Part shown: positions 44,776 to 54,051 of the stretch, one piece after another
Position numbering within the stretch: the first letter of the stretch is position 1
How the letters are laid out: each line of letters begins with the position of its first letter
Source of the DNA: Candidatus Acidiferrales bacterium
GTDB taxonomy: Bacteria > Bacteroidota > Ignavibacteria > Kryptoniales > JAKASW01
Direction: 5' to 3'
Assembly (NCBI GenBank): GCA_035515795.1
Contig: DATJAY010000012.1
Location: 150,532-214,531, forward strand
Length of the DNA: 64,000 nt
Notes under the pieces: generated by a model
Told to the model about the DNA's origin: nothing
What the model saw: the letters and a program-made list of their open reading frames with translations, nothing else
Databases searched by the model: none
Translations under genes and position numbers: made by a program

Positions 44776-45405
44776 ATGAGAACATTAAAACATTTATTTG
44801 AAAACAATAAGAGGTGGGCTGAAAGATTGAAGGCAAATGATCCTGAATTTTTCTCCAGGCTGGCAAATCAGCAGTCGCCGAAATATCTCTGGATCGGGTG
44901 TTCGGATAGCCGCGTTCCCGCAACGGAGGTTGTGGATCTTCTTCCAGGCGAAATATTCGTACATAGAAATATCGCCAACCTTGTTGTGCACACGGATTTC
45001 AACTGTCTTTCGGTCATTCAATTTGCGGTCGAGATACTGAAGGTGAAGGACATAATTGTCTGCGGACACTACGGTTGCGGCGGAGTCAAAGCCGCGATGG
45101 AAAATTCGGAACAGGGCCTCCTGAGCAATTGGCTTCAGCATATCAGGGATTTATACATTCAACACGGGATAGAATTGGAGTCGCGGTTTGACGAGAAGCT
45201 CCGCCATAACCTTCTCTGTGAGCTCAACGTCATGGAGCAGGTTTGGAATGTCTCTCAGACAACATTTGTCCAGAACGCATGGAAAGACAAAGAGGAATTG
45301 AACGTGCATGGCTGGATATACGGTTTAAGCGACGGGATACTGAAAGATCTGGATATCACCGTTACAAACGGGGAAGAAGCGTTGCTCATCAGAAAACAAA
45401 TGTAA
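44776..45405 (+). CDS. beta-class carbonic anhydrase
   Basis: 209 residues. CSDSRVPA (Cys42, Asp44, Arg46) and CGHYGCGGV (His98, Cys101) supply the zinc ligands and catalytic Asp-Arg pair. It interconverts CO2 and bicarbonate in the cytoplasm. It lies between the decarboxylase gene and the carbamoylputrescine amidase gene, both of which release CO2, so local CO2 handling is a possible reason for the linkage. Confidence 0.94.
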   Translation: MRTLKHLFENNKRWAERLKANDPEFFSRLANQQSPKYLWIGCSDSRVPATEVVDLLPGEIFVHRNIANLVVHTDFNCLSVIQFAVEILKVKDIIVCGHYGCGGVKAAMENSEQGLLSNWLQHIRDLYIQHGIELESRFDEKLRHNLLCELNVMEQVWNVSQTTFVQNAWKDKEELNVHGWIYGLSDGILKDLDITVTNGEEALLIRKQM

Positions 45406-45464
45406 AAAGACCGCCATGATTTTCTTAAAGATTTTTGAGCGATATTTATTATTTTATTCCTAGT

Positions 45465-46400
45465 ATGATGGATGCACGCTCGTTGATGAAACAAAAGAAT
45501 AAACATCTTAAGATTCCCAAAAAGTTTACCGTGAGCCTTTTGCAGATGGCGATCGGGAAGAACCCGGATGACAACCTGAAGAAAGCGGTTTCATGGATCG
45601 AGAAAGCAGCCAAGAACGGTGCCCAGGTTATTTGCCTGCCTGAATTGTTCAGATCGCTTTACTTTTGTCAGACGGAAGACATGACGAACTTTAACTTGGC
45701 GGAAACAATTCCCGGTTCATCCACGGAGACTATTTCGAAAGTCGCAAAGAAGAACAAAGTCGTCGTCATCGTTCCGGTTTTCGAGAAGAGAGCCATCGGT
45801 GTCTATCACAACTCCGCCGTGATCATAGACGCTGACGGCCATATCGCGGGCGTTTACAGGAAGATGCATATCCCCGACGACCCTGCGTTTTACGAAAAGT
45901 ACTATTTCGCTCCGGGCGATTTAGGATTTGATTCTTTCAAAACAAAATATGGAGACATCGGTACCCTCATCTGCTGGGATCAATGGTATCCTGAAGCTGC
46001 GCGGCTCACAGCTCTCAAGGGCGCCAGCATCTTGTTTTATCCAACCGCGATCGGCTGGCATCCTCACGAGAAGGCCGAACATGGCAAGGCGCAATTTGAG
46101 TCGTGGAGGACCATTCAACGGGGACACGCGATTGCGAACGGAATTTATGTGGCGGCCGTGAATCGAGTCGGGTTGGAAAAACAAGATGAAAAGAGTGCAG
46201 GGATAGAATTCTGGGGGCAATCTTTCGTCGCCGATCCTCAAGGTGTGATAATCGCCCAGGCATCGGCCGACAAAGAAGAAATTCTTTTTGCCGAGATTAG
46301 ATTGGAGAGGATCGAGTACATCAGACAGAACTGGCCGTTCCTGAGAGATAGGAGAATTGATGCTTATGGTGGAATCAAGGAGAGGTTCTCCGGCAGTTAA
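45465..46400 (+). CDS. aguB: carbon-nitrogen hydrolase, probable N-carbamoylputrescine amidase
   Basis: The start is set at ATG 45465; ATG 45468 or 45486 are equally possible, as no clear ribosome-binding site is seen. About 311 residues. VICLPELFRSLYF supplies the catalytic Glu, YRKMHIPDDPAFYEKYYF the Lys, and LICWDQWYPEAARL the Cys. The HIPDDPAFYEKYYF block is typical of AguB. It hydrolyses N-carbamoylputrescine to putrescine, ammonia and CO2, taking the product of the agmatine deiminase encoded 0.5 kb downstream. Confidence 0.9.
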   Translation: MMDARSLMKQKNKHLKIPKKFTVSLLQMAIGKNPDDNLKKAVSWIEKAAKNGAQVICLPELFRSLYFCQTEDMTNFNLAETIPGSSTETISKVAKKNKVVVIVPVFEKRAIGVYHNSAVIIDADGHIAGVYRKMHIPDDPAFYEKYYFAPGDLGFDSFKTKYGDIGTLICWDQWYPEAARLTALKGASILFYPTAIGWHPHEKAEHGKAQFESWRTIQRGHAIANGIYVAAVNRVGLEKQDEKSAGIEFWGQSFVADPQGVIIAQASADKEEILFAEIRLERIEYIRQNWPFLRDRRIDAYGGIKERFSGS

Positions 46401-46497
46401 GCCAAGTTCAAGAGTTGGAATTCAGAAGGGGGATTTTGTTCATCGATCACTTGTTAGTTGAGGCATTAGATCCGCAAAACTTTTGGAGGAATGAGAC

Positions 46498-46866
46498 GTG
46501 ATTAGCGAGTATGACAAAGCAAAGATTGAGAGAATTATCCGGGATCGGAAGGAAGCCCATGGTAAATTTTTAGACAATCATTCGAAAGTTTTTCGGGCTT
46601 TCTTGGAGTTGGAAAAGGAGGCATTTTCTTCTGGCGAGCTTGCTAAAATGCACAAGGAGCTTATCGCGGTGGGGATATCCGTCGTTATCAACTGTGAATC
46701 GTGTATGGAGTGGCACATTCATCAAGCCATGCTCGCCGGCGCCACGGAACAACAACTTATGGAAGCCATCGAAGTGGGCATAGAAATGGGAGGAGGACCC
46801 GTGACGGTTTCATCGCGATTCGCATTGAAGGTCCTCGATTACTATTCTTCCACCGTGAATAAATAA
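46498..46866 (+). CDS. carboxymuconolactone decarboxylase/AhpD-like protein
   Basis: 122 residues starting with GTG, 10 bases after GGAGG; the overlapping ATG four bases from GGAGG is out of frame. NCESCMEWHIHQA gives Cys66, Cys69 and His73 of the AhpD thiol-disulfide site, in a helical fold of the usual CMD length. Members act as alkylhydroperoxidases or, near other enzymes, as unknown partners. Here it sits between aguB and aguA, so it may belong to the same transcript. Confidence 0.9.
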   Translation: MISEYDKAKIERIIRDRKEAHGKFLDNHSKVFRAFLELEKEAFSSGELAKMHKELIAVGISVVINCESCMEWHIHQAMLAGATEQQLMEAIEVGIEMGGGPVTVSSRFALKVLDYYSSTVNK

Positions 46867-46952
46867 TTAGAATGAATTCTCCTCAAATGGTTTTGATTAT
46901 TTCCGGCTTCGAAGGAAAGGTATTAAATCTTGGATTTTGACTTATTGATGAT

Positions 46953-48023
46953 ATGCCAATACAGAACCTGAACATTTATCCGTCCCAGCTCGCTTATCGC
47001 CTTCCCGCAGAATGGGAAAAACACGAGGCGACGTGGCTCGGATGGCCTCACAATAAATCTGACTGGCCGGGAAAATTTGCGCCGGTACCGTGGGTCTATG
47101 CTGAAATCGTAAAAAGAATTTCCCGGGGGGAGAAAGCAAGGGTAATTGTCGAATGTAAAGACCATGAAAAGCAGGCACTAGATGTCTTAAGGTCTGCAAA
47201 CGTAGATCTGACCAACGTCGAAATTTTCACATTCAAAACGAACCGTGGGTGGACACGTGATTCAGGACCGCTGTTTGTGAAAAATGAGGATGGGATTGCT
47301 CAAGTCAATTTCAAGTTCAATGGCTGGGCTAAGTACCATGATTATAAAAAAGACCAAAAACTTTCCGGATTTATTTCAAAGAAGTTCGGTTTGACAAATT
47401 TCATCCCGGAATATGATGGAGCACACGTGGTACTCGAAGGAGGGGCAATCGATACGAACGGTCTCGGAACACTTGTTACGACAGAAGAGTGTTTGCTGAA
47501 CGAGAAGGTTCAAGCGAGAAATCCCGGTTTTACTAAAACGGATTATGAAGAAGTTTTCAAAAATTATCTTGGAATTGTGAATGTCCTCTGGCTCGGGAAA
47601 GGAATCGCGGGCGACGACACTCACGGACATGTTGACGATCTATGCAGGTTTGTAAACGCAAACACTCTTTTGCTCGTCCGTGAAGAAAATACCAGCGACG
47701 ACAATTTTGGAGATCTCCAGGAGAATAAAGAGCGACTGCAAGACTTCAAACTCGAAGACGGCTCGAAACCGGAGATTATTTTTCTGCCAATGCCTGATCC
47801 GGTAATCTTCAAAGGGCAAAGACTTCCCGCGAGTTATGCGAACTTCTATATATCTAACGCCGCAGTTCTCGTACCGACCTTTGACGATCCGCACGACAAA
47901 GAAGCGCTCGGAATTATTGGTGAGTTAATCAGTGATCGGCCCGTCATCGGCATTCACGCGCTCGATCTGGCTTGGGGATTAGGTACGCTTCATTGCTTGA
48001 CTCACGAACATCCGGCAGTTTGA
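46953..48023 (+). CDS. aguA: agmatine deiminase
   Basis: 356 residues. NRGWTRDSGPLFV, GGAIDTNGLGTLVTTEECLL and GDDTHGHVDDLCRFV are the guanidino-binding blocks, and LGTLHCLTHEHPAV carries the catalytic cysteine near the C-terminus. It converts agmatine to N-carbamoylputrescine, which AguB (encoded upstream) hydrolyses. Together they form the plant/bacterial agmatine route to putrescine. Confidence 0.95.
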   Translation: MPIQNLNIYPSQLAYRLPAEWEKHEATWLGWPHNKSDWPGKFAPVPWVYAEIVKRISRGEKARVIVECKDHEKQALDVLRSANVDLTNVEIFTFKTNRGWTRDSGPLFVKNEDGIAQVNFKFNGWAKYHDYKKDQKLSGFISKKFGLTNFIPEYDGAHVVLEGGAIDTNGLGTLVTTEECLLNEKVQARNPGFTKTDYEEVFKNYLGIVNVLWLGKGIAGDDTHGHVDDLCRFVNANTLLLVREENTSDDNFGDLQENKERLQDFKLEDGSKPEIIFLPMPDPVIFKGQRLPASYANFYISNAAVLVPTFDDPHDKEALGIIGELISDRPVIGIHALDLAWGLGTLHCLTHEHPAV

Positions 48024-48303
48024 CCGCAAGATACTCTGCGGATGACACTGGTCACATGAAGTTCATCAATTTATTTTTATTCTTAAATGTGTGGGCAGGT
48101 GGTAACCGCGTCATCTCATTCTGCTTGAAGTTGACGGAACCTCATAGAGAAAACTCCGTAGAATTAGCCATTGCCGCGTAGTCGCTGAGTGCCCGAGGGA
48201 GTTCCTCCGGAATAGAGGCTGCAAGGCCGTCTAAGATCAAGATGCAATTCCTTATCCAATTTAAGGACTAGTATCATTCAAAAATTCAAGGTATGCAAGC
48301 AAC
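48024..48303 (+). other. leader region upstream of the TonB receptor, possible RNA structure
   Basis: No gene is seen in these 280 bases. GGAACCTC near 48138 could pair, with a bulge, with GAGGGAGTTCC near 48198, and the small hairpin GAGG-GAGTT-CCTC lies within the second. No match to a known riboswitch such as cobalamin or TPP is evident. It may be an untranslated leader of the receptor mRNA. Confidence 0.3.
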
Positions 48304-50814
48304 ATGACAAAGAATTTGACAACAGCATTGTCCGTGTTCTTCCTTTTTGCTGCAAATGCTTTTTCACAGACTCAGCAGGCAGAATCGCCGACCGGCACAA
48401 TTACGGGTTACGTTACCGATGCAAAGACCGGCCAGCCATTGGTTGGCGTGACGGTGCTGATAAATGAACTAAAAAATGTCGGGGCAGCAACCGACGAAGA
48501 CGGCCGATTCAAGATATGGGCGCCCGTCGGGAGCTATTCGCTGAGAGCGAGCCTTATCGGTTATCAGGCGGTGATAAAAACCGATATCATCGTCACCACG
48601 GGCGGTGAAACTCATGTCGCAATCAAAATGTCCGAAACCGCACTGGAACTCAATCAGGTAACCGTTACTCCCGATTATTTCGATAAGGCCGCGAGTGAGA
48701 ATCCTATGAGCACGGTCTCTCTCGGGTCGGAAGAAATCAGGAGATCGCCCGGCTCAGATATGGATTACCAAAGAATACTTCAAGCAATGCCTGGCGTATC
48801 CTTTTCGACCGATCAAACAAACGAACTATTGGTCAGGGGCGGCGCACCCGACGAGAACCTTACGGTCTTCGACCATATGGAGATTCAGTCGACAAACCAT
48901 TATCCGAATGAATACAACTCCGGCGGACCGATAAACATGGTCAACGTCGATCTGATCCAGGATGTGCAATTTTCAACCGGTGGTTTCATTTCCAAATATG
49001 GAGACAAATCATCGTCGGTCATAAACATCACGACAAGGGAAGGGACTCGCGATAAACTTCTTACCGGAAATGCAAACCTGTCTATGGCTGGATATGGAAC
49101 GGTCCTTGAGGGAAGCATAAACGGAGGCCAAGGGTCGTGGATCCTTTCGGCGAGGAACAGTTTCCTGGATCTGATCGCCGGCGCGGTCGGGCTCACGGCA
49201 GTTCCGAGATATTACGACCTGCAGTCAAAAGTAGTGTACGATCTTTCGGAGACTCACAAACTTTCTTTCTCCGGTATCTATGGCAACGACAGGATAGATA
49301 TTGCGGGCGAGCCGCAAATCACTGATCTCGCGCTTGCCGGGAGCAGCGACTCCGTCGACGTATATAACGTCAACGTAAGGCAGCACCAGTATGCGGCGGG
49401 TTTGACGCTCAACAGCAAGTGGTCCGAGAAATTTGTTTCGATCATTACAATCTCAAAAAACGATTATAACAATGATAATTTGGTGACTTCCGATTTTACG
49501 CAAAGAAGATACGGCACCGACGGAAAGGTATTTGCCACGAACATTTTGACCAGCAGGAAAATATACGGCGACAACAATGATGAGGGCGAAACGACTCTGA
49601 ATGCAGAATTTATTTTGAATGCGAACAAAGTAAACGAGCTTAATTTCGGCGGTGCGGCGAAATTCATTTACTTCAGGGCGATCGAGTCAGCAGATGGGGA
49701 TACGGCAAGGTACAACTTCGGCGCCTTCGATACCACGGTTGTGGTCCCGGCTGCGAATATAAACTATGATTTTCGCTTTCCACAATATTACAAAGCGTAC
49801 GGATATTTTAATGACAGGATAAGTCTGTTTGACGAGCGGCTCGTTTTCAATATAGGAGTGAGGTATGACTATTTTTCATACAGCGGGAACGGAAATATGA
49901 GTCCGCGCTTCTCCGCGTCCTACTCGATCGTTCCGAACGTCACTACTGTTAACCTGGCCGTGGGAAAATATTATCAGACGCCTCCGCTTCCTGATTTTGG
50001 CGACAGGTATCAATCAGGTGTGAACCGCTATCTCTCATGCAGCCTGGCGGACCATTACGTTCTGGGCATCGAGGACATATTAGCCGAGGGGCTGAAATTC
50101 GACATTGAAGGTTATTACAAGAAATATTCCGGATTACCAACCTCGGAAGATTTTATACATTTCAGCGATCAAACATTCAGATCGGAACAAATTGTGAACG
50201 TCGGCAGAGAAGACGTTTACGGCATCGACCTCCTTGTTCAACAGAAGCTGGTACAAGATATCTACGGCACGATATGTTTTTCGAGAATGTTTTCCAAATA
50301 TTATGATCCGCGGTTAGGCATGGAAGGGAAGACTTTTCCGTCGTGGTATGACACTCCATACGTCCTTACCGTTATCGCAGGGAAAAGGTTTGCAAACTTG
50401 CGATCGGATTTGGATGCGATGCCTTTCTACATCAAATACCCGAGTTATGTCCTTCCATTTTCCAACGACATGGAGATGAGTGCCCGATGGCGGTATTCGA
50501 GCGGGATGCCTTATACTCCGCAGATCTATGTCGCTTCCGAGCAGCATAGAGAAGGCGGAATCACCTGGACCAGGGGATGGTGGGAGGCAACGAACGACAT
50601 AAACTCCGCAAGATATCCCGATTACCACCGGCTTGACTTAGAGCTTTCGAGCAGGTTTAATTTTCGCACCTGGAATCTCGTCATTCTATTCTCCGTGCAG
50701 AATATCTATAACAGGAAGAACATTGCCTACTACCAATACAACTCTGACGGCTCAAGAGAAAACGTATACCAGTTTGCTTTGCTTCCTGTGGTTGGGATAG
50801 AAGCGGAATTCTAA
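48304..50814 (+). CDS. TonB-dependent outer membrane receptor with carboxypeptidase-like domain
   Basis: 836 residues. A signal peptide (1-21), then a CarboxypepD_reg-like beta domain (GTITGYVTDAKTGQPLVGVT to about residue 110), a plug domain (VRGGAPDENLTVFDHMEI near residue 178) and a long beta-barrel ending in phenylalanine (VGIEAEF). This architecture is frequent in Bacteroidota and relatives. No SusD partner or iron gene is adjacent, so the substrate is open. An upstream 280-base leader may regulate it. Confidence 0.9.
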   Translation: MTKNLTTALSVFFLFAANAFSQTQQAESPTGTITGYVTDAKTGQPLVGVTVLINELKNVGAATDEDGRFKIWAPVGSYSLRASLIGYQAVIKTDIIVTTGGETHVAIKMSETALELNQVTVTPDYFDKAASENPMSTVSLGSEEIRRSPGSDMDYQRILQAMPGVSFSTDQTNELLVRGGAPDENLTVFDHMEIQSTNHYPNEYNSGGPINMVNVDLIQDVQFSTGGFISKYGDKSSSVINITTREGTRDKLLTGNANLSMAGYGTVLEGSINGGQGSWILSARNSFLDLIAGAVGLTAVPRYYDLQSKVVYDLSETHKLSFSGIYGNDRIDIAGEPQITDLALAGSSDSVDVYNVNVRQHQYAAGLTLNSKWSEKFVSIITISKNDYNNDNLVTSDFTQRRYGTDGKVFATNILTSRKIYGDNNDEGETTLNAEFILNANKVNELNFGGAAKFIYFRAIESADGDTARYNFGAFDTTVVVPAANINYDFRFPQYYKAYGYFNDRISLFDERLVFNIGVRYDYFSYSGNGNMSPRFSASYSIVPNVTTVNLAVGKYYQTPPLPDFGDRYQSGVNRYLSCSLADHYVLGIEDILAEGLKFDIEGYYKKYSGLPTSEDFIHFSDQTFRSEQIVNVGREDVYGIDLLVQQKLVQDIYGTICFSRMFSKYYDPRLGMEGKTFPSWYDTPYVLTVIAGKRFANLRSDLDAMPFYIKYPSYVLPFSNDMEMSARWRYSSGMPYTPQIYVASEQHREGGITWTRGWWEATNDINSARYPDYHRLDLELSSRFNFRTWNLVILFSVQNIYNRKNIAYYQYNSDGSRENVYQFALLPVVGIEAEF

Positions 50815-50911
50815 TTCGAAAATATTCAACGCCGAATTGCTGATGGAACTGCAATTTTCTTGATACTTTTCTCTTTCAATTCTAAATTTGTGAAAGATTA
50901 GCGAGAGTCAT

Positions 50912-51085
50912 ATGAGAATTACCGGTTTTTCGTTCCTTGGAGTTTGCGTGGTGCTCGCAATTCTTCTTCTGACTAAAGTCATAAGCATCATAACCAGCGG
51001 CGCGATCTTTGCCGTTGCATTGGTCACTTTCGGATTACTCTCGCACGGTTCTGGTAAGCAGGATCGCGGTTCTATCAATCCATGA
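50912..51085 (+). CDS. 57-residue small membrane protein
   Basis: A short open frame with a GAGAG sequence before its ATG. It encodes two hydrophobic stretches (about residues 5-21 and 25-43) separated by a Thr-Lys pair, then a polar tail ending in Ser-Ile-Asn-Pro. The codon use is like neighbouring genes, and the hydrophobic pattern is unlikely by chance. No family recognised. It precedes the hemerythrin gene by 76 bases. Confidence 0.5.
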   Translation: MRITGFSFLGVCVVLAILLLTKVISIITSGAIFAVALVTFGLLSHGSGKQDRGSINP

Positions 51086-51161
51086 ACGTCGTGAGACTGA
51101 AGAGTCTGAGTTGCTCTTTCTTCGATGAATAGAATAATCACACCGTCTCTGTAAACTCACT

Positions 51162-51656
51162 ATGGGAATGCTGTACGAATATCTGGCGCGTGATCATGAG
51201 AGGCTCGATGATTTGTTGGAACGCTCAGTCACAGAACAGGGGAAAATCGACATGAAAGCTTATGCGGACTTTCGTCAAGGGCTGCTTAAACATATTGGCA
51301 TAGAAGAAAAGATAATCTTGCCGGCTATCGCACGGCTTCAAAACGGAAAGCAGGCAGAGGTTGCTGCTCGGCTTCGCCTGGATCATGGGGCACTCGTTGC
51401 TCTTATGGTCCCTTCTCCGACGACGCAGATCGTTGCGACAATCCGCTCGATTCTGCGAGTCCATAACGCGCTCGAGGAAAAAGAAGGCGGACTGTACCAG
51501 CTTATCGAACAGCTTGCCGGCAGTGAAGCTGATGATCTTCTCAAGAAGGTAAGAAACTATCCTGAAGTGCCAGTGAACCCATACAACGATCGGCCGGTAG
51601 TCTTCGATGCTGCCCGTCGTGCGGTCGAGAGGGCGGGTTATAAAGCCATGTTCTGA
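51162..51656 (+). CDS. hemerythrin HHE-domain protein
   Basis: 164 residues. The iron-binding pattern is visible: HERLDDLLERS near the start, LLKHIGIEEKIILPAI, RLDHGALVALM and RVHNALEEKEGGLYQLIEQL. The fold binds a non-haem diiron centre and senses or carries oxygen, or repairs NO-damaged Fe-S (RIC-like). It is a single small-domain protein. Followed by a long gene-free stretch. Confidence 0.88.
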   Translation: MGMLYEYLARDHERLDDLLERSVTEQGKIDMKAYADFRQGLLKHIGIEEKIILPAIARLQNGKQAEVAARLRLDHGALVALMVPSPTTQIVATIRSILRVHNALEEKEGGLYQLIEQLAGSEADDLLKKVRNYPEVPVNPYNDRPVVFDAARRAVERAGYKAMF

Positions 51657-52326
51657 CCTTGTGAAAGTTTTGAGAACTTTGCAGGGCTGGTGCAGCATCC
51701 GGCACGCCTGTGATTTGCCGGGCTGATCCGTTGGTTGCAGCGGATATTGCGTCTCCATTTCTACACATCATGTTACCATCTTGTACCATCGTGCTTCTCA
51801 TGTGCGGCTTGAGGCGTCATTATATAACGGGTTCCCCGTGGACTCGTGGTACAAATTTTGCTCCTTATACTGTAATTTACTGACCTGATCCCCCGGCAAA
51901 TTATGTTTGCGTCGGTGACTTCGTGTTTGGTGGTTTCGGCCGGTCTCAGGCAATATCTGCTCAAACATTCGCATGTGGTCAAGACATGAGCACTCGAGAA
52001 TTTTCAATTTGATCCGATATATGTGATTAGTTGAGCCAGGTTGTTATGGCAGTAGTTGGTTGAGTGCTGAAACAGTCATTATGGTACAGGTGTGAACGGC
52101 ACTCGTTCATTCTTACATGATAAACCCGGTCTGATCTTATGTTTGCCTTTTATCTTTTCTAAACGTTTATTCGCGTTGTGTTCAGAACAACGTCAAATGG
52201 TAAAGAACATATAGGTCCCTGAGTGTGGCTCATGGAAACTGCATATCACGAAAGAGTTTGCGTCAAGGTATTGACGGCTCCCAATCGATTACAACCACAA
52301 ACAGACAATGAACAAGGAGAAACGCT
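51657..52326. other. 670-base stretch without a recognisable gene
   Basis: All frames here are short and lack gene-like features. It contains small palindromes: ACGGG-TTC-CCCGT near 51830, CGTTGT...ACAACG at 52174-52192 and the clear CGTCAA/TTGACG repeat at 52261-52276. It probably includes the hemerythrin 3' region and a long promoter region for the porin operon. A decayed gene or small RNA cannot be excluded. Confidence 0.5.
52261..52276 (+). promoter_or_regulatory. inverted repeat CGTCAA-N4-TTGACG upstream of the porin gene
   Basis: CGTCAA at 52261-52266 and TTGACG at 52271-52276 form a perfect 6-4-6 repeat 50 bases before the porin start. CGTCAA also occurs at 52191-52196. The spacing fits a dimeric regulator site. 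No regulator gene is adjacent, so its identity is unknown. Confidence 0.45.
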
Positions 52327-53514
52327 ATGAAAACCAAACGGAGCATTTTCGCTCTCATCATGCTATTGTCGTTTTCCACGGCAGCATTCTGTCAATCTGA
52401 TGATCTGAGAATATTCGGGTATTTCCAAAACAATTTCATGCATGAGACTGTTGATATCAGCTATCCTCAATCTCCTGTACCAAGTTTATTCCAGTCGTTC
52501 AAACCAAATTCATTCTTGATGCAGCAGATGAATGTTTTTCTTCAGAAGGACTTTGGCACACAGGTTAGCTCATTCGTCAATTTGCAGTTCACTAATTCCT
52601 TTTCGTCAAGCGACGACATAGGTGCATTGAACATAGAGGAAGCCTGGCTGAAGTATTCACCCTCCGAGGAGCTAAGTGTGAAATTCGGCCTGCTCGTCCC
52701 GCGATTCAATAATTTCAATGAAATCAAAGATCGCACTGTTCTTCTGCCATATATTTTTAGGCCGATCGCGTACGAAACTGCCTTCAGCAATCTTTTTAAT
52801 ACCCAGGATTTCGTGCCGCTTCAGGCATATTTGCAGATTTATGGTTATCTTCCGATCAGTGGCGGTTTACGCGTCAACTATGCTGCCTTTATGGGCAATC
52901 TCTCAACGGATAACCTGGTGAAGAATAATGGCAGTTTCGGTCAAATAGGTAACGACACAACGAAGTTTAAAATGTTTGGCGGCAGGTTCGGTGTTGATTG
53001 TGGTAATTTGTCTCTCGGAGTTTCGGGCACTTACGATAGAGCCAATCTCTGGGCTTACGGGATTGGTTATGTCCCGCGAACACGATTCGGTGCATATCTG
53101 AATTATTCGGTTGCGGGATTCGAGCTTGAAGGTGAATATATCAAGGTGCATCATATTCTTTCGGACGCCAATAAAGCAACGCTTCTCGCAGAGTTCATGG
53201 CAGAGCTGGCACAACTGCCAACTAATCCGACCATACTTTTGACACCTCAAAGCTTTGAGAAAAAATACGAACACATAAATCTCCTGTACAACTTCACCGA
53301 CAAGATATTTGCTTACACAGGGTATGATTTTCTGACAACTGATGATCAGGAGCTTTCTATGGGCGGCGTCCATGTGGTTACCGTCGGTGGCGGATATAAA
53401 TTTGGCGATGATATTGTTGTCAAAGCGCAATATCTCAACTGCAAATCGAAAATAAGTAATGCCATCCCGGTAACAACAAACGCTTATCTTTTAGCAACCA
53501 GCGTATACTTTTGA
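52327..53514 (+). CDS. outer-membrane porin-like protein
   Basis: 395 residues with a signal peptide ending AAFCQ (about residue 22). The mature protein begins with LRIFGYFQNNFMHE, holds NIEEAWLKYSPSEELSVKFGLLVPRFN (a typical porin/OprP-like strand pair) and ends in aromatic YLLATSVYF, the outer-membrane signal. A 16-strand barrel is likely. AAGGAGAAACGCT lies just before the ATG. It heads the operon with the small phosphate-binding-like protein and the chemoreceptor. Confidence 0.8.
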   Translation: MKTKRSIFALIMLLSFSTAAFCQSDDLRIFGYFQNNFMHETVDISYPQSPVPSLFQSFKPNSFLMQQMNVFLQKDFGTQVSSFVNLQFTNSFSSSDDIGALNIEEAWLKYSPSEELSVKFGLLVPRFNNFNEIKDRTVLLPYIFRPIAYETAFSNLFNTQDFVPLQAYLQIYGYLPISGGLRVNYAAFMGNLSTDNLVKNNGSFGQIGNDTTKFKMFGGRFGVDCGNLSLGVSGTYDRANLWAYGIGYVPRTRFGAYLNYSVAGFELEGEYIKVHHILSDANKATLLAEFMAELAQLPTNPTILLTPQSFEKKYEHINLLYNFTDKIFAYTGYDFLTTDDQELSMGGVHVVTVGGGYKFGDDIVVKAQYLNCKSKISNAIPVTTNAYLLATSVYF

Positions 53515-53547
53515 ATGATGCTAATTAATAAAGAATGGAGTATGAAA

Positions 53548-53967
53548 ATGAAACTCTACAAGTTTTTCCTGGTGGCTTTGGTTGTGCTGGCTGCTGCGGG
53601 TGCCCAGGCCCAAGTCGCGGTCATCGCCAATAAATCGGTTCCCGAAGAATCCATACAGATCAGCAAGTTGAACGACATTTATTCTTTGAGGCAAAAAACA
53701 TGGAGCAACGGCAGCATTATTATACCGGTGACTCTCAAATCAGATAATGAGGTGTCTAGGAAATTCTTCGATGCGTTCGGCATGTCTTCAATGGAAATGA
53801 AGAAGCTGTGGATGAGGGCACAACTTACCGGTGAAGGCCAGCCGCCCGAGGGGATGAATTCTACCGATGAAATTCTCGACAAGGTGGCATCTACGCCGGG
53901 CGCTATCGGCTATGTTGAAGCCGACAAAGTGAATGCAAAAGTCAAGGTACTCTTGACAATAGAATGA
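53548..53967 (+). CDS. small periplasmic phosphate-binding-like (PBP) protein
   Basis: ATG 53548 is seven bases from GGAG; ATGs at 53542 and 53515 are alternatives. About 139 residues: signal peptide ending AGAQAQ, then VAVIANKSVPEESIQISKLNDIY, a typical start of the PstS-like substrate-binding fold, and GAIGYVEADKVNAKVKVLL at the end. It has only the first lobe of a normal PstS, a form often found next to porins and sensors. It may feed a ligand signal to the chemoreceptor downstream. No ABC transporter genes are present. Confidence 0.82.
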   Translation: MKLYKFFLVALVVLAAAGAQAQVAVIANKSVPEESIQISKLNDIYSLRQKTWSNGSIIIPVTLKSDNEVSRKFFDAFGMSSMEMKKLWMRAQLTGEGQPPEGMNSTDEILDKVASTPGAIGYVEADKVNAKVKVLLTIE

Positions 53968-53984
53968 TAGCATGGCTTGTACTT

Positions 53985-54016
53985 GCAGAACCAGCCTCTC
54001 GCGGGGCTGGCTCTGC
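53985..54016 (+). terminator. stem-loop between the PBP-like and chemoreceptor genes
   Basis: GCAGAACCAGCC at 53985-53996 pairs with GGCTGGCTCTGC at 54005-54016 (11 of 12 pairs) around an 8-base loop. A mildly T-rich run follows. It ends 36 bases before the chemoreceptor ATG, so it could attenuate read-through or protect the upstream mRNA; it is not a canonical terminator. Confidence 0.5.
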
Positions 54017-54051
54017 AGTCCTTGTTCTTCAATGAGAATGGAGGTGTGAAC

